Of a stretch of DNA of 64,000 nucleotides, positions 50,277 to 60,732 are shown piece by piece. Numbering within the stretch: position 1 is the first letter of the stretch; each line of letters starts with the position of its first letter. This stretch comes from Staphylococcus borealis (GTDB taxonomy: Bacteria; Bacillota; Bacilli; Staphylococcales; Staphylococcaceae). Below the pieces are notes generated by a model. The model made no database searches. It saw nothing but the letters and a program-made list of their open reading frames with translations, and was not told the DNA's origin. The position numbers were made by a program, and so were the translations under genes. The stretch spans positions 1 to 64,000 of the forward strand of contig NZ_CUEE01000002.1 of assembly GCF_001224225.1 (NCBI RefSeq), read 5' to 3'.

Positions 50277-53200
50277 TTATTTAGTATAACTTGTGATATC
50301 GAAGTATTTACCAACTGCTTTAATCTCACTGTATAGTTGTTTTAAATATTGAGCGTTAATATTAGCCCAGTTAATATCAGTTGCATATTGATGCGTAGCA
50401 GGGTGATCTGGATTCCAACGCATTTTGTATAATGTATTTTGCCCAGCTTTAATATAGTCTTTGCCTATAAATTTAGCGCCACCAATAATAGCTTTAGATA
50501 CTGAGTTCCAACCAGCTTGTTTAGCATAGTTAATGCCACTGTATAGTGGATTAGCATCATAAGCAGCTATACCAAATACGTTGTGATATTTTGTAGCACT
50601 CTTAGTAGTAACATAATTATTTACAATATTAGCACCTTTAGCTAATTGAGATTGACCATTACCTGTTTCAATTAACGCGTGTGCAACTAAGTAAATTTCA
50701 TTAATACCTGAAGTGGCAGCCGCTTGACTGAATGCTTGTCCTTGATTCTCAAGTACACCTTTACCTTTAAGTAATTGGTTTAAACTTGCTACAGAAATGT
50801 TTTGTGGACGATCTAAACGTAAGAATTGGTACTTAAGTGTTTCATCTTTAGCTAATCGTTCAGGGTTCATCGCATTTTTAATTTCACTATAAGTAGCATT
50901 AGACCAACCATAACCGTTTCTTTGAACTTGTGGAGGTGCGCCATAAGCATTTTGTTGAAGTGACGCAGCTTGATTTAAAGTTCTATATGATTTTGAATAT
51001 TTAACTAATTCTTTCTTCAAATCAGTATCTTTAATCCATACATACTTACCATTGCTTAATTTACCATAATACCAAGTTTTACCATTGATGACTTTACGGT
51101 TCGTTACTTGGAAAATTTGTTCATTAAATGCTTTTAATGAAGTTGCTTTTACAGAGGTAGGATCATCATAATAAAAACCATTATAGTTATTAATAATGAA
51201 TTCATATTGATACTTTTCACCAGTATTTGATGATGTATTAGATGATGTTAAGTCATCTTTAGCAATCCAACCTGTTTTACCATTAACAGTACCATATAAG
51301 AAAGATGTATTGCCTACAACAACAGATTTAGATACTTTAAATGATTGATTAGCTAAGTCTTTATTGTCTAAACGTTGTTGATTTGTACCCCATGCGATTG
51401 AGTAAAGTCCATTATTTTTATTATTAATTTTGTATGTGCCTGATGTTTTTTGTACAGAACTTGAATTTTGAATATTTAAGTCCTTAACATTAAACCAACC
51501 TAAAGGTGTATTTTGTGTCGTGTTTTGAAGTAACACATACGTATTACCATTAACTGTTTTTTCTTTAGAAACATTGAAAGTACGATTTGCATATTTAGAC
51601 GCATTTTTACCAGTTTTATCATAAACAGTTGCGTGTGCACCACTGTTATTTGCATTAACTTGAGCTACTTTAGACACTGTTTGTGTTGAAGATGTAGATG
51701 GTTTAGTAGCTTTTGTATTCACTGCAATCTTAGCGTTTACTTTAGGTGCTTGTTGCACATCAGTTGATTTAATCCAACCCCAAATATTATTGATTACACC
51801 ATGTAGGTATGTTTCATTTCCTACTTTAAGGTTATCAATTGATTTTAATTGTTTGCCACTAGATGGAACTGTAGCTTTAACTTGTTTAGCTGTTCCCCAA
51901 GGTGTGTCATAAATATTGGCATTACCTTTAATATTGTAATAAGTGGCAGTTGTCTTGGTAGGTGTTGAAGACTTAACAGTAATTTCTGAAGCCGGAATCC
52001 AACCTCTTGAAGTATTACCATTATAATCAGAAATTAAGTAATAATCTTTATTGTTTAACGTAGCTTTCTTAGTGATGTTATACGTCTTACCACCAAGCGT
52101 AGCATTTGCTTTTGCGTTCTTATCATAAACAGTTGTATATGATCCTTTATTCTTAGTAGAAACTTGACCTAAAGTATTTTTAAGGTTAGACACTTTTAAT
52201 GTGTTGTCTACTGCTGGTGTTTTACTGCCTGATGTTGGTTTAGTTATATCAGTTAGGAAAGCTTTGCTAACCCATCCATTTTTACCATTTAATGAACCAA
52301 ATAAATAAGTGGATTGGCCTACTTGTTGTGATTTTGTTGCTTTAAATGGTGCAGTATTTGATTTAGAAACCGTTCCAGCTACTTGATTATAATTACCCCA
52401 AGGTACTGTATATAATGTAGTACCAGATTTAATATTGTATGATTGGTTAACTTTTACAGGTGATTTTACAGTGTTATAAATCGTTTCACCTTGTTTAACC
52501 CAACCGTATACTTTACCGCTATTATAGTCAGATACTAAATAGTATTTGTCTTTGCCAAGTGTAGCAGATTTAGTAACAGATAGAGTGTTATGCACTTGAT
52601 TTGTAGCTTTACCTTTAGCATCATAAACGGTTGTGTATAAGCCACTATTATTTGTTTTAATTTGAGCTAGTCCAGTATTAGCATTAACAGTTAATTTAGG
52701 TGATGTAGTAGTTGAACCACTATTACTTGAGCCACCTTTATTTGTATTAGATGAACCGCTATTACTTGAAGTTGTACCCCAAGGTGCGACTTGACCCGTT
52801 TTGATTAAATATTTTTCATTAATTAAATCATATAATTCGTTATAAGAATAGTTATGATTTTGTAAATAAGCGTGTGGATCTGAATGATCCGTGCCACCTA
52901 AGAAACGGCTGATAGCATAGTGTGTCCATACGGTACCTTGACCGTCATTCTCAGCACTGTTAGGTTTTAAACCGTAATATTGTAATTGTGTTGCAGCATA
53001 ATCTGCATAGTTATTCATTGACTTAGCAAATGAAACATAGTCATGTGTATGCACAATTTCAACATTGATGAAACGATTATTAGCTTGCGGACCTGCACCC
53101 CATGATAAGTAGTCAGTAGGGGCAGTTTCAATGATACGGTTGCCATCAACAAATGCATGAACAAATGCTGAATTGTAATTATTTTTCATATAATTAATTT

Positions 53201-54398
53201 CGCCATCAATTGTTGAATTATCATTAGCAGTATCATGAACTACAATACCTTCAGGTCGACCTACACCATTACGATAGCCATATTTAGGGAAGTATGATGA
53301 ATAATTTTCTTCAATCTTAGGTGCTTGTAAGTTATTTGAACGAATATAATTGTTAATTGATGAACTAACTTGTGGTTTATATTTTGGTAACGATGATGTC
53401 GTTGCTCTAGCAGCATAGCGTTTTACTGTTTTTACGGGTGTTGCTGAACCACCTTTGCCACCAACTGATCTAAATCCAGAATAACCCGATTGCGCGTTGT
53501 GTGTTGCTGACGTTTGAGTAGCATTCGTTGAAGCTTTCGTTGTTGCTTTTGTTGAAGCTTTTGTAGTTGTTGTATTTTCAGAATTAGCTACTTTCGACGA
53601 TTTAGCTTGCGCTACATTTGATTGCGTAGCATTTGTCGCGTTATCACTATAAGTACTAATGTTCTCAGTATTAGTTTGTTTATGATCTGTTTGTTGCTTT
53701 GATTGAGCTGCTTGATTAGATTGAGTTGGAGTAACAGTTGATTGATTTGTATTATTTTTATTTGATGAAATTAAACGTGCTGTTTGTTGTGAACTTTCAT
53801 CAATTGTATTATTTTGGTTTTTAACATCTTGTGTAGCTTCTTGGTTTGTATTCGCAGACGTACGCTCATTTGTTTGTTGTTCAGATACTTCTGAAACATT
53901 TACAGAAGCTTGTGATGTTTGATTATTCGTATTCACATTATTTTGCGTTTGAGTCGTATTCTCTTTTTGGTCTACTTTGTTTAATATTGATGCTTGTTGT
54001 TCATTGTTTTGAACTTCAGCTGACGTACTATTTGAATCTGCTGTATTTGTATTAGCTGTATTTTGTTTTTGTGCACCTTGTTGATTTTGTGATGACGTAT
54101 CAACTGTATTTAAGTTATCTAATTTAGCATCGTATGTTTTACTTGCTGTAGCAACAGATGCTTTTACATTTTCAGGATTTTGATATGTTTGTACACCTGA
54201 AACATTTTGTGCTGAATTCGTTACTTCTTTTTTAGCCTGTTCAGCATTTTTTATATTTTGTTGATCGTCAATCACATTATTTGTGTTGTTAGAATTTTGA
54301 TTCGTTTCAGCTGCATGTGCTTGTTGTGTTGTAAATGCAGCACCAAATAAAGTGATTGCAATCATGGAAGGAAATTTTAAATTAAACTTTTTGGTCAT
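50277..54398 (-). CDS. atl: Bifunctional major autolysin Atl (amidase and glucosaminidase)
   Basis: A 1373-residue pre-pro-enzyme. A signal peptide ends near AHAAET (residue 30). A long asparagine-, glutamine- and threonine-rich propeptide reaches about residue 335. The amidase domain begins at LPKYKPQVSSSINNYI, with GIVVHDTANDNSTIDG and VEIVHTHDY holding zinc ligands. GW/SH3-like repeats follow in pairs (for example GKDKYYLVSDYNSGKVYGWV) and target the enzyme to lipoteichoic acid at the septum. The C-terminal 200 residues are the glucosaminidase (EIYLVAHALIETGNGQSQLA). After cleavage both halves separate daughter cells; in staphylococci Atl also helps biofilm attachment. GAGGAG precedes the ATG. 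Confidence 0.96.
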   Translation of the reverse strand: MTKKFNLKFPSMIAITLFGAAFTTQQAHAAETNQNSNNTNNVIDDQQNIKNAEQAKKEVTNSAQNVSGVQTYQNPENVKASVATASKTYDAKLDNLNTVDTSSQNQQGAQKQNTANTNTADSNSTSAEVQNNEQQASILNKVDQKENTTQTQNNVNTNNQTSQASVNVSEVSEQQTNERTSANTNQEATQDVKNQNNTIDESSQQTARLISSNKNNTNQSTVTPTQSNQAAQSKQQTDHKQTNTENISTYSDNATNATQSNVAQAKSSKVANSENTTTTKASTKATTKASTNATQTSATHNAQSGYSGFRSVGGKGGSATPVKTVKRYAARATTSSLPKYKPQVSSSINNYIRSNNLQAPKIEENYSSYFPKYGYRNGVGRPEGIVVHDTANDNSTIDGEINYMKNNYNSAFVHAFVDGNRIIETAPTDYLSWGAGPQANNRFINVEIVHTHDYVSFAKSMNNYADYAATQLQYYGLKPNSAENDGQGTVWTHYAISRFLGGTDHSDPHAYLQNHNYSYNELYDLINEKYLIKTGQVAPWGTTSSNSGSSNTNKGGSSNSGSTTTSPKLTVNANTGLAQIKTNNSGLYTTVYDAKGKATNQVHNTLSVTKSATLGKDKYYLVSDYNSGKVYGWVKQGETIYNTVKSPVKVNQSYNIKSGTTLYTVPWGNYNQVAGTVSKSNTAPFKATKSQQVGQSTYLFGSLNGKNGWVSKAFLTDITKPTSGSKTPAVDNTLKVSNLKNTLGQVSTKNKGSYTTVYDKNAKANATLGGKTYNITKKATLNNKDYYLISDYNGNTSRGWIPASEITVKSSTPTKTTATYYNIKGNANIYDTPWGTAKQVKATVPSSGKQLKSIDNLKVGNETYLHGVINNIWGWIKSTDVQQAPKVNAKIAVNTKATKPSTSSTQTVSKVAQVNANNSGAHATVYDKTGKNASKYANRTFNVSKEKTVNGNTYVLLQNTTQNTPLGWFNVKDLNIQNSSSVQKTSGTYKINNKNNGLYSIAWGTNQQRLDNKDLANQSFKVSKSVVVGNTSFLYGTVNGKTGWIAKDDLTSSNTSSNTGEKYQYEFIINNYNGFYYDDPTSVKATSLKAFNEQIFQVTNRKVINGKTWYYGKLSNGKYVWIKDTDLKKELVKYSKSYRTLNQAASLQQNAYGAPPQVQRNGYGWSNATYSEIKNAMNPERLAKDETLKYQFLRLDRPQNISVASLNQLLKGKGVLENQGQAFSQAAATSGINEIYLVAHALIETGNGQSQLAKGANIVNNYVTTKSATKYHNVFGIAAYDANPLYSGINYAKQAGWNSVSKAIIGGAKFIGKDYIKAGQNTLYKMRWNPDHPATHQYATDINWANINAQYLKQLYSEIKAVGKYFDITSYTK

Positions 54399-54634
54399 AT
54401 TGTTACTCCTCGTTATTAGTATAGTTACAATTCCATTATAGTATTTTAAAATTTGCTATGATTTGATTTAACTTATTTGTAAACTAACTTTAATACTTTC
54501 TTACTTATATTAAACAAATTATGAATTTACTAAGGGGTTAGCGGGGTAGAATTAATAATTAAAAGCACATTTATCAAATAGGTTAACGAAATTAAAAAAT
54601 TACATATAATACATGTAATTTGAATGTACCCTGT

Positions 54635-55057
54635 TTATATATTCTTATACATTTTGATATGATCGATATTTTCTTCAATAAAAATGTCGCCTGTTGACAT
54701 ATAACCTAGTTTCTCGTAAAAACCTTGTGCCTGTACTTGTGCATTTAATACTAATTGCTGATATCCTTGATCTTTCGCAAAACGTTCGATGGCGTGCATT
54801 AAAGTTTTACCATATCCATCTTTTCTATAATCTTTTAGAATAGCAACTCTCTCTACTTTAGCAGCGTCATTATATGGTCTAAACCTTGCACATGCAAATG
54901 GCATATGATTTGTATCATACCCAATAGCATGTGTTGAACTTTCTTCAAATGAATCTAATTCATTTTCCAAAGGAACACCTTGTTCTTTTACAAATACTTC
55001 TTGTCTTATGTAAAAACAATCTGATAACATGTCTTTATTTTTTACGATTTCAAACAT
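54635..55057 (-). CDS. GNAT family N-acetyltransferase
   Basis: A 140-residue GNAT enzyme. The acetyl-CoA loop is VAILKDYRKDGYGKTLMHAI (about residues 72-91) and the terminal part is QVQAQGFYEKLGYMSTGDIF. It is of the ElaA/YjcF-like small type; the acceptor is unknown. AGGGGGCTT lies upstream on the minus strand. Confidence 0.85.
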   Translation of the reverse strand: MFEIVKNKDMLSDCFYIRQEVFVKEQGVPLENELDSFEESSTHAIGYDTNHMPFACARFRPYNDAAKVERVAILKDYRKDGYGKTLMHAIERFAKDQGYQQLVLNAQVQAQGFYEKLGYMSTGDIFIEENIDHIKMYKNI

Positions 55058-55198
55058 TTCAAAGCCCCCTATAGATATAATTATTAAAAATTTAAAAAAT
55101 TCAAATTAAAAAAATTATAAAGTTATTCTATCTGATTTATATACAGAAAAAAACTCCTTTTTACAAACAATAAGTAAAAAGGAGTAGGAATATCGTTT

Positions 55199-55669
55199 TT
55201 ATAATGCTTCTTGGCGAACAATGGCGCTATATTGCCAAAATATTCTCATTTGAGCAATATTCCAGTTATTCATGCCCATTGTGTAGCCTGAAGGTTTAAA
55301 TATGTTAACATCAGTCACTTCTAATGCTGCAGCAATGAGATATTGAAGAGGTACGCTAATACTTTGCATTGTCTCGGTGATACCATTCTCATTGTAGACC
55401 CAAGAGAATGGTAAATCTGATTCAAAAACATCCACTTTATTGAAAATTTCAGGTAGGGCAAGAATATAACATGCGCCATTTACAATAGGGTTAATTGAAT
55501 TCTCACCGTAGTAAACTAAAAGGGCTTCATAATTTTCGCGATGTTCGTGGTTTACGTAAAAGAACTCACTTCTGAATAAAGCCATGTCTTTGCTATGAAT
55601 AATTTGTTGCTCTAAAACATTGAACATGCCGTTAATGTTAGCAGCTTTTTCATATGTTTTACGTGACAT
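55199..55669 (-). CDS. DUF2538 family protein
   Basis: A 156-residue soluble protein matching the staphylococcal DUF2538 family, starting MSRKTYEKAANINGMFNVLE and containing SEFFYVNHEHRENYEALLVY and TMGMNNWNIAQMRIFWQYSA. The family is strongly conserved in staphylococci next to the atl-lcpB locus, but the role is not known. I chose ATG 55669 because GGGAGGATC precedes it. It lies 18 bases after lcpB and is probably co-transcribed with it. Confidence 0.88.
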   Translation of the reverse strand: MSRKTYEKAANINGMFNVLEQQIIHSKDMALFRSEFFYVNHEHRENYEALLVYYGENSINPIVNGACYILALPEIFNKVDVFESDLPFSWVYNENGITETMQSISVPLQYLIAAALEVTDVNIFKPSGYTMGMNNWNIAQMRIFWQYSAIVRQEAL

Positions 55670-55687
55670 AGTATGTGATCCTCCCAA

Positions 55688-56944
55688 TTAATATAATTGA
55701 TTCGTTTGATTTTGGTTGTTATTAAATGAATCGGATTGATTTGTCTGATTAAAATTGTTGGTTTGATTGTAATTATCGTTTTGCGTAGTACCCTGACTAT
55801 TTTGGTCATAACCACCGTATGAATTTGAATTATCTGTTTCTGTTGACTGTGTTTCAGTTGTATTTTCAGTACTATCATCAGTAGAAGATGTATCTTTTTG
55901 ATTATTTTTCAATAATGACTGATCAAGAGGTGTAAGTGGTACTAGTGTGCCGTAATGTTTAATTACACGTTGATCTAAGAAATCATCCTTATCTGTTATT
56001 TTAGATAGTCCTAAATCAGAACGCAATATATTTGAATATTTCATAATATTACTTACGCTCGGATTGTAATAGTAAATGTTTTGTAGGTAATCATCTTCAC
56101 CTTTAAGTTGAGATGTTTTAAATTCAATATCATCAGATAAATACATAGATGCGAGTGATTTAATTTCAGAAGCGGTTAAATTATGTTTGGCATTTTTTCC
56201 GACAATTTGTACTAAGTCATCTAATTTATCGTATGAATCTAAACTTTTAGCTTTTTGGAATAGCAATTTAATTAAATCCATTTGTCTTTCGCCGCGTTTT
56301 AAGTCAGAGTCATGGTGCCTTGTTCTTGCAACAGCTAACGCTTCGTCACCGTTCAGTTTTTGGTATCCTTTTTTTATTTTAATTCTACCGCTGTCGTCTG
56401 TATTTGGTTCATTTAAGTCATAAGGGACGTCGTAATAGATCCCACCAAGTTCATCTACTGCTTCAACAAACGCATCCATATTCACACGTACATAGTAATC
56501 AACTGGAACATTTAGAGTAGCTTCGACAGAATCCATTGCAGCTACAGGACCACCATAAGCATGTGCATGCGTTATTTTATCGTAATAACCAACTTTAGGA
56601 ATGTAGCTAATCGTATCACGTGGGATACTCAGTAAGCGAATTTGACGTTTGTCAGGACTAAAGGTAGAAAGAATCATTGAATCTGTTCTAGAGTGTTCCG
56701 TAGTTTGGCCATTTTTTCGGCGACCTTCATTATCATCGATACCTAAGAATAAGATTGATACGGCGTCTTTAGAAGGATTTACTTTACCTTCTCGAATGCT
56801 CGACTGACGTTTTGAATCAATCTTATCATAAGAGTCTTGCATTGCACTTTCAGAAGTTTTGTACAAATTGATGATAAAAATTACAGGAACAACGATTAAT
56901 ACTAATGTGAGTAGCATCATAAAATATTTTAAAAATCGGTTCAT
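55688..56944 (-). CDS. lcpB: LytR-CpsA-Psr (LCP) family wall-polymer ligase, LcpB-type
   Basis: A 418-residue LCP protein. It has one N-terminal membrane anchor (residues 8-28) and an extracellular LCP domain at about 60-290, seen in ILFLGIDDNEGRRKN, RTDSMILSTFSPDKRQIRLL, SIPRDTISYIP and the later arginine-rich VARTRHHDSDLKRGERQMDL. A low-complexity Asn/Gln/Thr tail ends it. LCP enzymes join wall teichoic acid to peptidoglycan. The assignment to lcpB comes from the position between atl and fmtA, as in S. aureus. Confidence 0.88.
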   Translation of the reverse strand: MNRFLKYFMMLLTLVLIVVPVIFIINLYKTSESAMQDSYDKIDSKRQSSIREGKVNPSKDAVSILFLGIDDNEGRRKNGQTTEHSRTDSMILSTFSPDKRQIRLLSIPRDTISYIPKVGYYDKITHAHAYGGPVAAMDSVEATLNVPVDYYVRVNMDAFVEAVDELGGIYYDVPYDLNEPNTDDSGRIKIKKGYQKLNGDEALAVARTRHHDSDLKRGERQMDLIKLLFQKAKSLDSYDKLDDLVQIVGKNAKHNLTASEIKSLASMYLSDDIEFKTSQLKGEDDYLQNIYYYNPSVSNIMKYSNILRSDLGLSKITDKDDFLDQRVIKHYGTLVPLTPLDQSLLKNNQKDTSSTDDSTENTTETQSTETDNSNSYGGYDQNSQGTTQNDNYNQTNNFNQTNQSDSFNNNQNQTNQLY

Positions 56945-57405
56945 AGCATTTGCTCCTATACATATTATCTTTTATAAGTGATTTTACAATTCGAAAAATA
57001 AACACAACTATGTGCTTGTTTAAGCAAAATCATAAAAATCAAAGATAAAGTTTTTAGTTTTCGTAATTTGTTTATAGTCAAAGGTGTTAAAATGAATTGA
57101 ATTTATGTGTTCTATACTCTCATAGCCTTAAATTGTATTACTTTTTGGAGAAAATTACAACTTTAATTTTAATACAAGATTTACATAATTAAAATAAAAT
57201 TAAAAAAAGAGATTTCGTTGCATTAATTTATACTTTATCATACTAAAGTATGATGAATTTAAAAATGATGCATGTATGATTAAAGAAAGATGAATTCAAT
57301 GATGTTGTGTTATATAATATAAAATGTTGAATGAATAAAAAAATAATATAGATAGAATAGTTTTTGATTTAGACACGCTTCTATTTTAGATGTAAGAGGG
57401 ACCTC
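56945..57405. other. AT-rich divergent intergenic region between lcpB and fmtA
   Basis: A 461-bp gap with no credible gene. It contains a perfect palindrome, ATCATACT-AA-AGTATGAT (57237-57254), about 150 bp before fmtA, a repeat-like TGATGCATGTATGAT beside it, and TATAAT-like hexamers on both strands. It probably holds the divergent promoters and an operator. Confidence 0.5.
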
Positions 57406-58581
57406 ATGAAAAATAACAAATTAAAAATTATAGCTTTTATTTTAGTATTAATCGTATTAGTGCTTCTCGTCATATTATTTGTCGTTAAAGTGACTAATTA
57501 CAGTATTAAAGATAGTGCATATAATAATGTGAACGATAATAAGACTTATATTGAACATAGAGATAAACACCACAAAAAGGCGCCTAAGTTAAAAACGGTT
57601 CAAGCGGATGATCATAGTATTAAACAAATTAATACATATTTAAAGAATGTTCATTTTAATGGATCGATTACAGTTTTAAAAGATGGGAAGTTAATGCTTG
57701 ATAAAGGCTACGGTTACCAAAATTTGGGTAGTAAGAAAAAGAACAACACAAATACGATGTATTTAATTGGCTCAGCACAAAAATTTACTACTGGCTTAAT
57801 ACTCAAGCATTTAGAATTATCAAACAAAATAAATATGAATGATTCTGTTACGAAATATCTACCGTGGTTCAAGACAAATAAAACCATTACCCTGAAAGAT
57901 TTAATGTTACATAGAAGTGGTTTGTATAAATTTAGTGCTAATCCAGATACTAAAAGTTTAGATGGAGCAGTACACGATATTCAAAGAAGAGGGATCAACA
58001 ATAAGTATTATCATAAACATTTATATAATGATGCGAATTATTTAGTATTAGCTCAGGTTATCGAATCAGTCACACATCAATCTTATGTAGAAAATTACTA
58101 TAAATATTTAGCTGAACCTTATCACTTAGAACACAGTGCTTTCTTTAATGAAAAGCCTTTTAAAGAGAATATGGCTACGGGTTATAAAGTTAAAAATAAT
58201 AAATTAAAAAAGATGAAACCTAATATTTTAGAGCAATACTACGGTGCTGGGAATTTATACATGTCTACGCATGATATGGCACGATTAGTTAATGACTTAC
58301 AGCAAAACAATATTTTTAATCAAACGGTGACAACCTCATTGCTTCAAGAAATTGGAAGTACTAAATACCCAGAGTCATATAGATATGGATTCTATGCGAC
58401 ACCACAAGTCAATCGAATTAATGGTGTATTCTTTGGTCAAATATTTACTGTGTACTTTAATAAAGACTACATTATTGTATTGGCGACTAATAAAGTTGAT
58501 AATGCTAAGCTATCCAATGAGTCGACGATTTCACATATTTACTATCAATTACTAGGTCAAAATATTTATGAAACGAAGTAA
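57406..58581 (+). CDS. fmtA: FmtA-type serine beta-lactamase-fold enzyme (teichoic acid D-alanine esterase)
   Basis: A 391-residue protein. Residues 7-28 are a signal anchor, residues 35-75 a basic linker, and the rest a class C beta-lactamase/PBP-like fold. The catalytic SxxK is S123-A-Q-K126 in YLIGSAQKFTTG, and the tyrosine motif is YND at 207-209. S. aureus FmtA removes D-alanine from teichoic acids and affects methicillin tolerance and biofilm. The matching motifs and the place next to lcpB support orthology. The ATG follows AGAGGGACC. Confidence 0.88.
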   Translation: MKNNKLKIIAFILVLIVLVLLVILFVVKVTNYSIKDSAYNNVNDNKTYIEHRDKHHKKAPKLKTVQADDHSIKQINTYLKNVHFNGSITVLKDGKLMLDKGYGYQNLGSKKKNNTNTMYLIGSAQKFTTGLILKHLELSNKINMNDSVTKYLPWFKTNKTITLKDLMLHRSGLYKFSANPDTKSLDGAVHDIQRRGINNKYYHKHLYNDANYLVLAQVIESVTHQSYVENYYKYLAEPYHLEHSAFFNEKPFKENMATGYKVKNNKLKKMKPNILEQYYGAGNLYMSTHDMARLVNDLQQNNIFNQTVTTSLLQEIGSTKYPESYRYGFYATPQVNRINGVFFGQIFTVYFNKDYIIVLATNKVDNAKLSNESTISHIYYQLLGQNIYETK

Positions 58582-58747
58582 CTAAAGTCGTGCATTTGAG
58601 GCAACGTTAATCTATAGGGCTATATAATATCGATATTAGCTGGCTAGAGTGAGAGGACCTTTAAATTAAGTTTTATCAACTTTAGTTATCCTTATTGGAG
58701 AAGGGCCTAATAATAGGAAGGACATAAAAATATTCCAAAAATAAATT

Positions 58748-58802
58748 GGGAGTGGAGAAACGAAATCATATTGAAGTCGTTCTTCACTCCCATAGTTTTT
58801 AT
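58748..58802. terminator. Terminator between fmtA and the nucleoside hydrolase
   Basis: TGGGAGTGGAGAAACGA pairs with TCGTTCTTCACTCCCA across a short loop, with TAGTTTTTA on the + strand. It serves the convergent pair. Confidence 0.75.
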
Positions 58803-59698
58803 TTAAGTGTGTTTTTGAATATGGAACGATAGTTATCATTTAAACTTGATGTAACTATTGTACAGTTTGGATATGGAGAATCAAAATCGACAACTGTAGC
58901 ACCTCTAGTCAGTGTGCCTTGTAGTTCAATTTGTACATCAGCCAGATGTGTTTCGTAACTTTCTGTGTCGAGTAGATAGAGTACAGTAAAGACGTCATAT
59001 AATTTTAACCCTTGAGCAAAATCCTTTTCTCTATAATGTTGAAAGAGTTGATAAAGCATTGCACTTGTTCGACTCAAATGTTCGAATGACGCTAGATAAT
59101 CATGCGTTAATAAAGATTGACGCGCTAAATCAAGGCCAATCATTGTGATAGGGAGGCCACAATTAAACACAATATGAGCTGCTTCAGGATCGCTATAAAT
59201 ATTAAATTCAGCAAGCGGCGTTACATTACCTCGTCCAGCGCTACCACCCATTAAGACAATTTCCTTAATAAAATCTTTAACTTCTGGAAATGTACTTATT
59301 AATAAAGCAATGTTCGTCAGTGGTCCTAGAGCAACGATTGTGATAGGGGTGTCTGTTTGTAAGAGAATATCTCTCATTGCAGTTATTGAATTAGTTGATG
59401 CTAATTGATTTATTGATAAAGAAGGGAAGTCATAACCATCCATACCACTTTCTCCATGAACATGACTAGCATCAATAACCTTACTTATTAATGGTTTTGT
59501 AGCACCTCTATGAACAGGTACGTCACTGTTGAAGAAAGCTTTTAATTTTAGCGCATTTGCGGTCGTTTTTTCGATACCAACATTTCCGTTAACAGTTGAT
59601 ATCATTTTAACATCAAAAGATGGATGTAATAGGGCGACACTTAATGCAGCTGCATCATCAATACCTGGGTCTGTATCTATAATTAATGGTAAACGCAT
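58799..59698 (-). CDS. Inosine-uridine-preferring nucleoside hydrolase
   Basis: A 299-residue enzyme of the nucleoside hydrolase family, which splits ribonucleosides into base and ribose. The calcium-binding motif DTDPGIDDAAAL is at residues 8-19. HRGATKPL, VHGESGMDGY and VALGPLTNIALL form the active-site loops, and LYDVFTVLYLLD the C-terminal acidic site. AGGAGAT precedes the ATG. It probably salvages nucleosides; which ones cannot be read here. Confidence 0.92.
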   Translation of the reverse strand: MRLPLIIDTDPGIDDAAALSVALLHPSFDVKMISTVNGNVGIEKTTANALKLKAFFNSDVPVHRGATKPLISKVIDASHVHGESGMDGYDFPSLSINQLASTNSITAMRDILLQTDTPITIVALGPLTNIALLISTFPEVKDFIKEIVLMGGSAGRGNVTPLAEFNIYSDPEAAHIVFNCGLPITMIGLDLARQSLLTHDYLASFEHLSRTSAMLYQLFQHYREKDFAQGLKLYDVFTVLYLLDTESYETHLADVQIELQGTLTRGATVVDFDSPYPNCTIVTSSLNDNYRSIFKNTLK

Positions 59699-59777
59699 GA
59701 TTCAATTCATCTCCTATATAATGATTGGTTTAATATAAAGATAACTTATCTAAGATAGTAAATGAAAGTATAAAGAA

Positions 59778-59823
59778 AGAACCTGTTTGAAACGCTAAGG
59801 CGTTTCATAACAGGTTCTTTTAG
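59778..59823. terminator. Bidirectional terminator of the qox operon
   Basis: AAAGAACCTGTTTGAAACGC and GCGTTTCATAACAGGTTCTTTT make a long stem around TAAG. It is about 17 bp after the qoxD stop on the minus strand. Confidence 0.85.
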
Positions 59824-59839
59824 TGAGATAAATATTAAA

Positions 59840-60130
59840 TTATAAGTGGTGAGAATGTCCACCTTGCATAACCCAATACGTACCAACAACAGTCACTAAT
59901 GTGATGATAATCGCAAAGATAACTTTGAACGATTGTACTTGACCATCTTTACCTTCAGTTAAGTGCATGAACATTAATAATTGAACTGCAGCTTGAATAA
60001 ATGCAAAGCCAAAGATGATTGTTGTTTTAGCATGGAATGTCATGTTTGTGTATAGAGTTACGAAAACTGCTAATAACGTCAAGACGATTGAGGCTATAAA
60101 GCCAACTGTATGTTTTACGATTGTATTCAT
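59840..60130 (-). CDS. qoxD: Cytochrome aa3 quinol oxidase subunit IV
   Basis: A 96-residue protein with three membrane segments ([55 protein letters not shown]). The family phrase [12 protein letters not shown] is present. It is the small stabilising subunit of the quinol oxidase. The ATG overlaps the qoxC stop. Confidence 0.94.
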   Translation of the reverse strand: MNTIVKHTVGFIASIVLTLLAVFVTLYTNMTFHAKTTIIFGFAFIQAAVQLLMFMHLTEGKDGQVQSFKVIFAIIITLVTVVGTYWVMQGGHSHHL

Positions 60131-60732
60131 CCGCTATACACCATCCCTATCATATATACGGCAGTAAAGATGAAGATCCAAACAACATCTAAGAAGTGCC
60201 AGTATAAACTTACGATAAATAATTTTGGAGCATTGTATTTATTAAGACCACGTGTAGCTACTTGGATTAATAAACAAATGATCCAGCCAATACCTAATGA
60301 AACGTGGGCACCATGTGTACCTAATAGGATGAAGAAACTAGACCAATAAGATCCAATTTGTGGTGTTACACCTTCAGAAACATAGTGAGCGAATTCGTAA
60401 ATTTCGAATCCAACGAACACTAAACCTAAAAGTACTGTAAGAATCATCCAAAACATCATTAAGTTTTGTTTTTCTTTACGCATGTAATAAATTGAAATAC
60501 CACATGTGTAAGAACTGATTAATAAGGCAAATGTCATAATTAATACAAGCGGTAACTCGAATAATTCAGTTGTCATTTTGCCTGCGTAATCGCCACCATG
60601 TTGCAACGTTAATAACGTTGCAAATAAGGTACCGAATAACGAGAATTCGGCTGTAAGGAAAATCCAGAAGCCAAGTTTATTTAATTGACCTTCGTGCGTA
60701 CGTGAATCAACAGTATTTGTATCATGACTCAT
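60127..60732 (-). CDS. qoxC: Cytochrome aa3 quinol oxidase subunit III
   Basis: A 201-residue heme-copper oxidase subunit III with five membrane helices. [40 protein letters not shown] and [20 protein letters not shown] are typical. It has no cofactors and supports assembly and proton entry. Its start overlaps the qoxB stop by 11 bases. Confidence 0.95.
   Translation of the reverse strand: MSHDTNTVDSRTHEGQLNKLGFWIFLTAEFSLFGTLFATLLTLQHGGDYAGKMTTELFELPLVLIMTFALLISSYTCGISIYYMRKEKQNLMMFWMILTVLLGLVFVGFEIYEFAHYVSEGVTPQIGSYWSSFFILLGTHGAHVSLGIGWIICLLIQVATRGLNKYNAPKLFIVSLYWHFLDVVWIFIFTAVYMIGMVYSG

Noticed and set aside
53846..54055. A 69-codon + strand frame within the atl propeptide region
   Set aside because: Mirror of Asn/Gln/Thr-rich coding sequence, no initiation signals.
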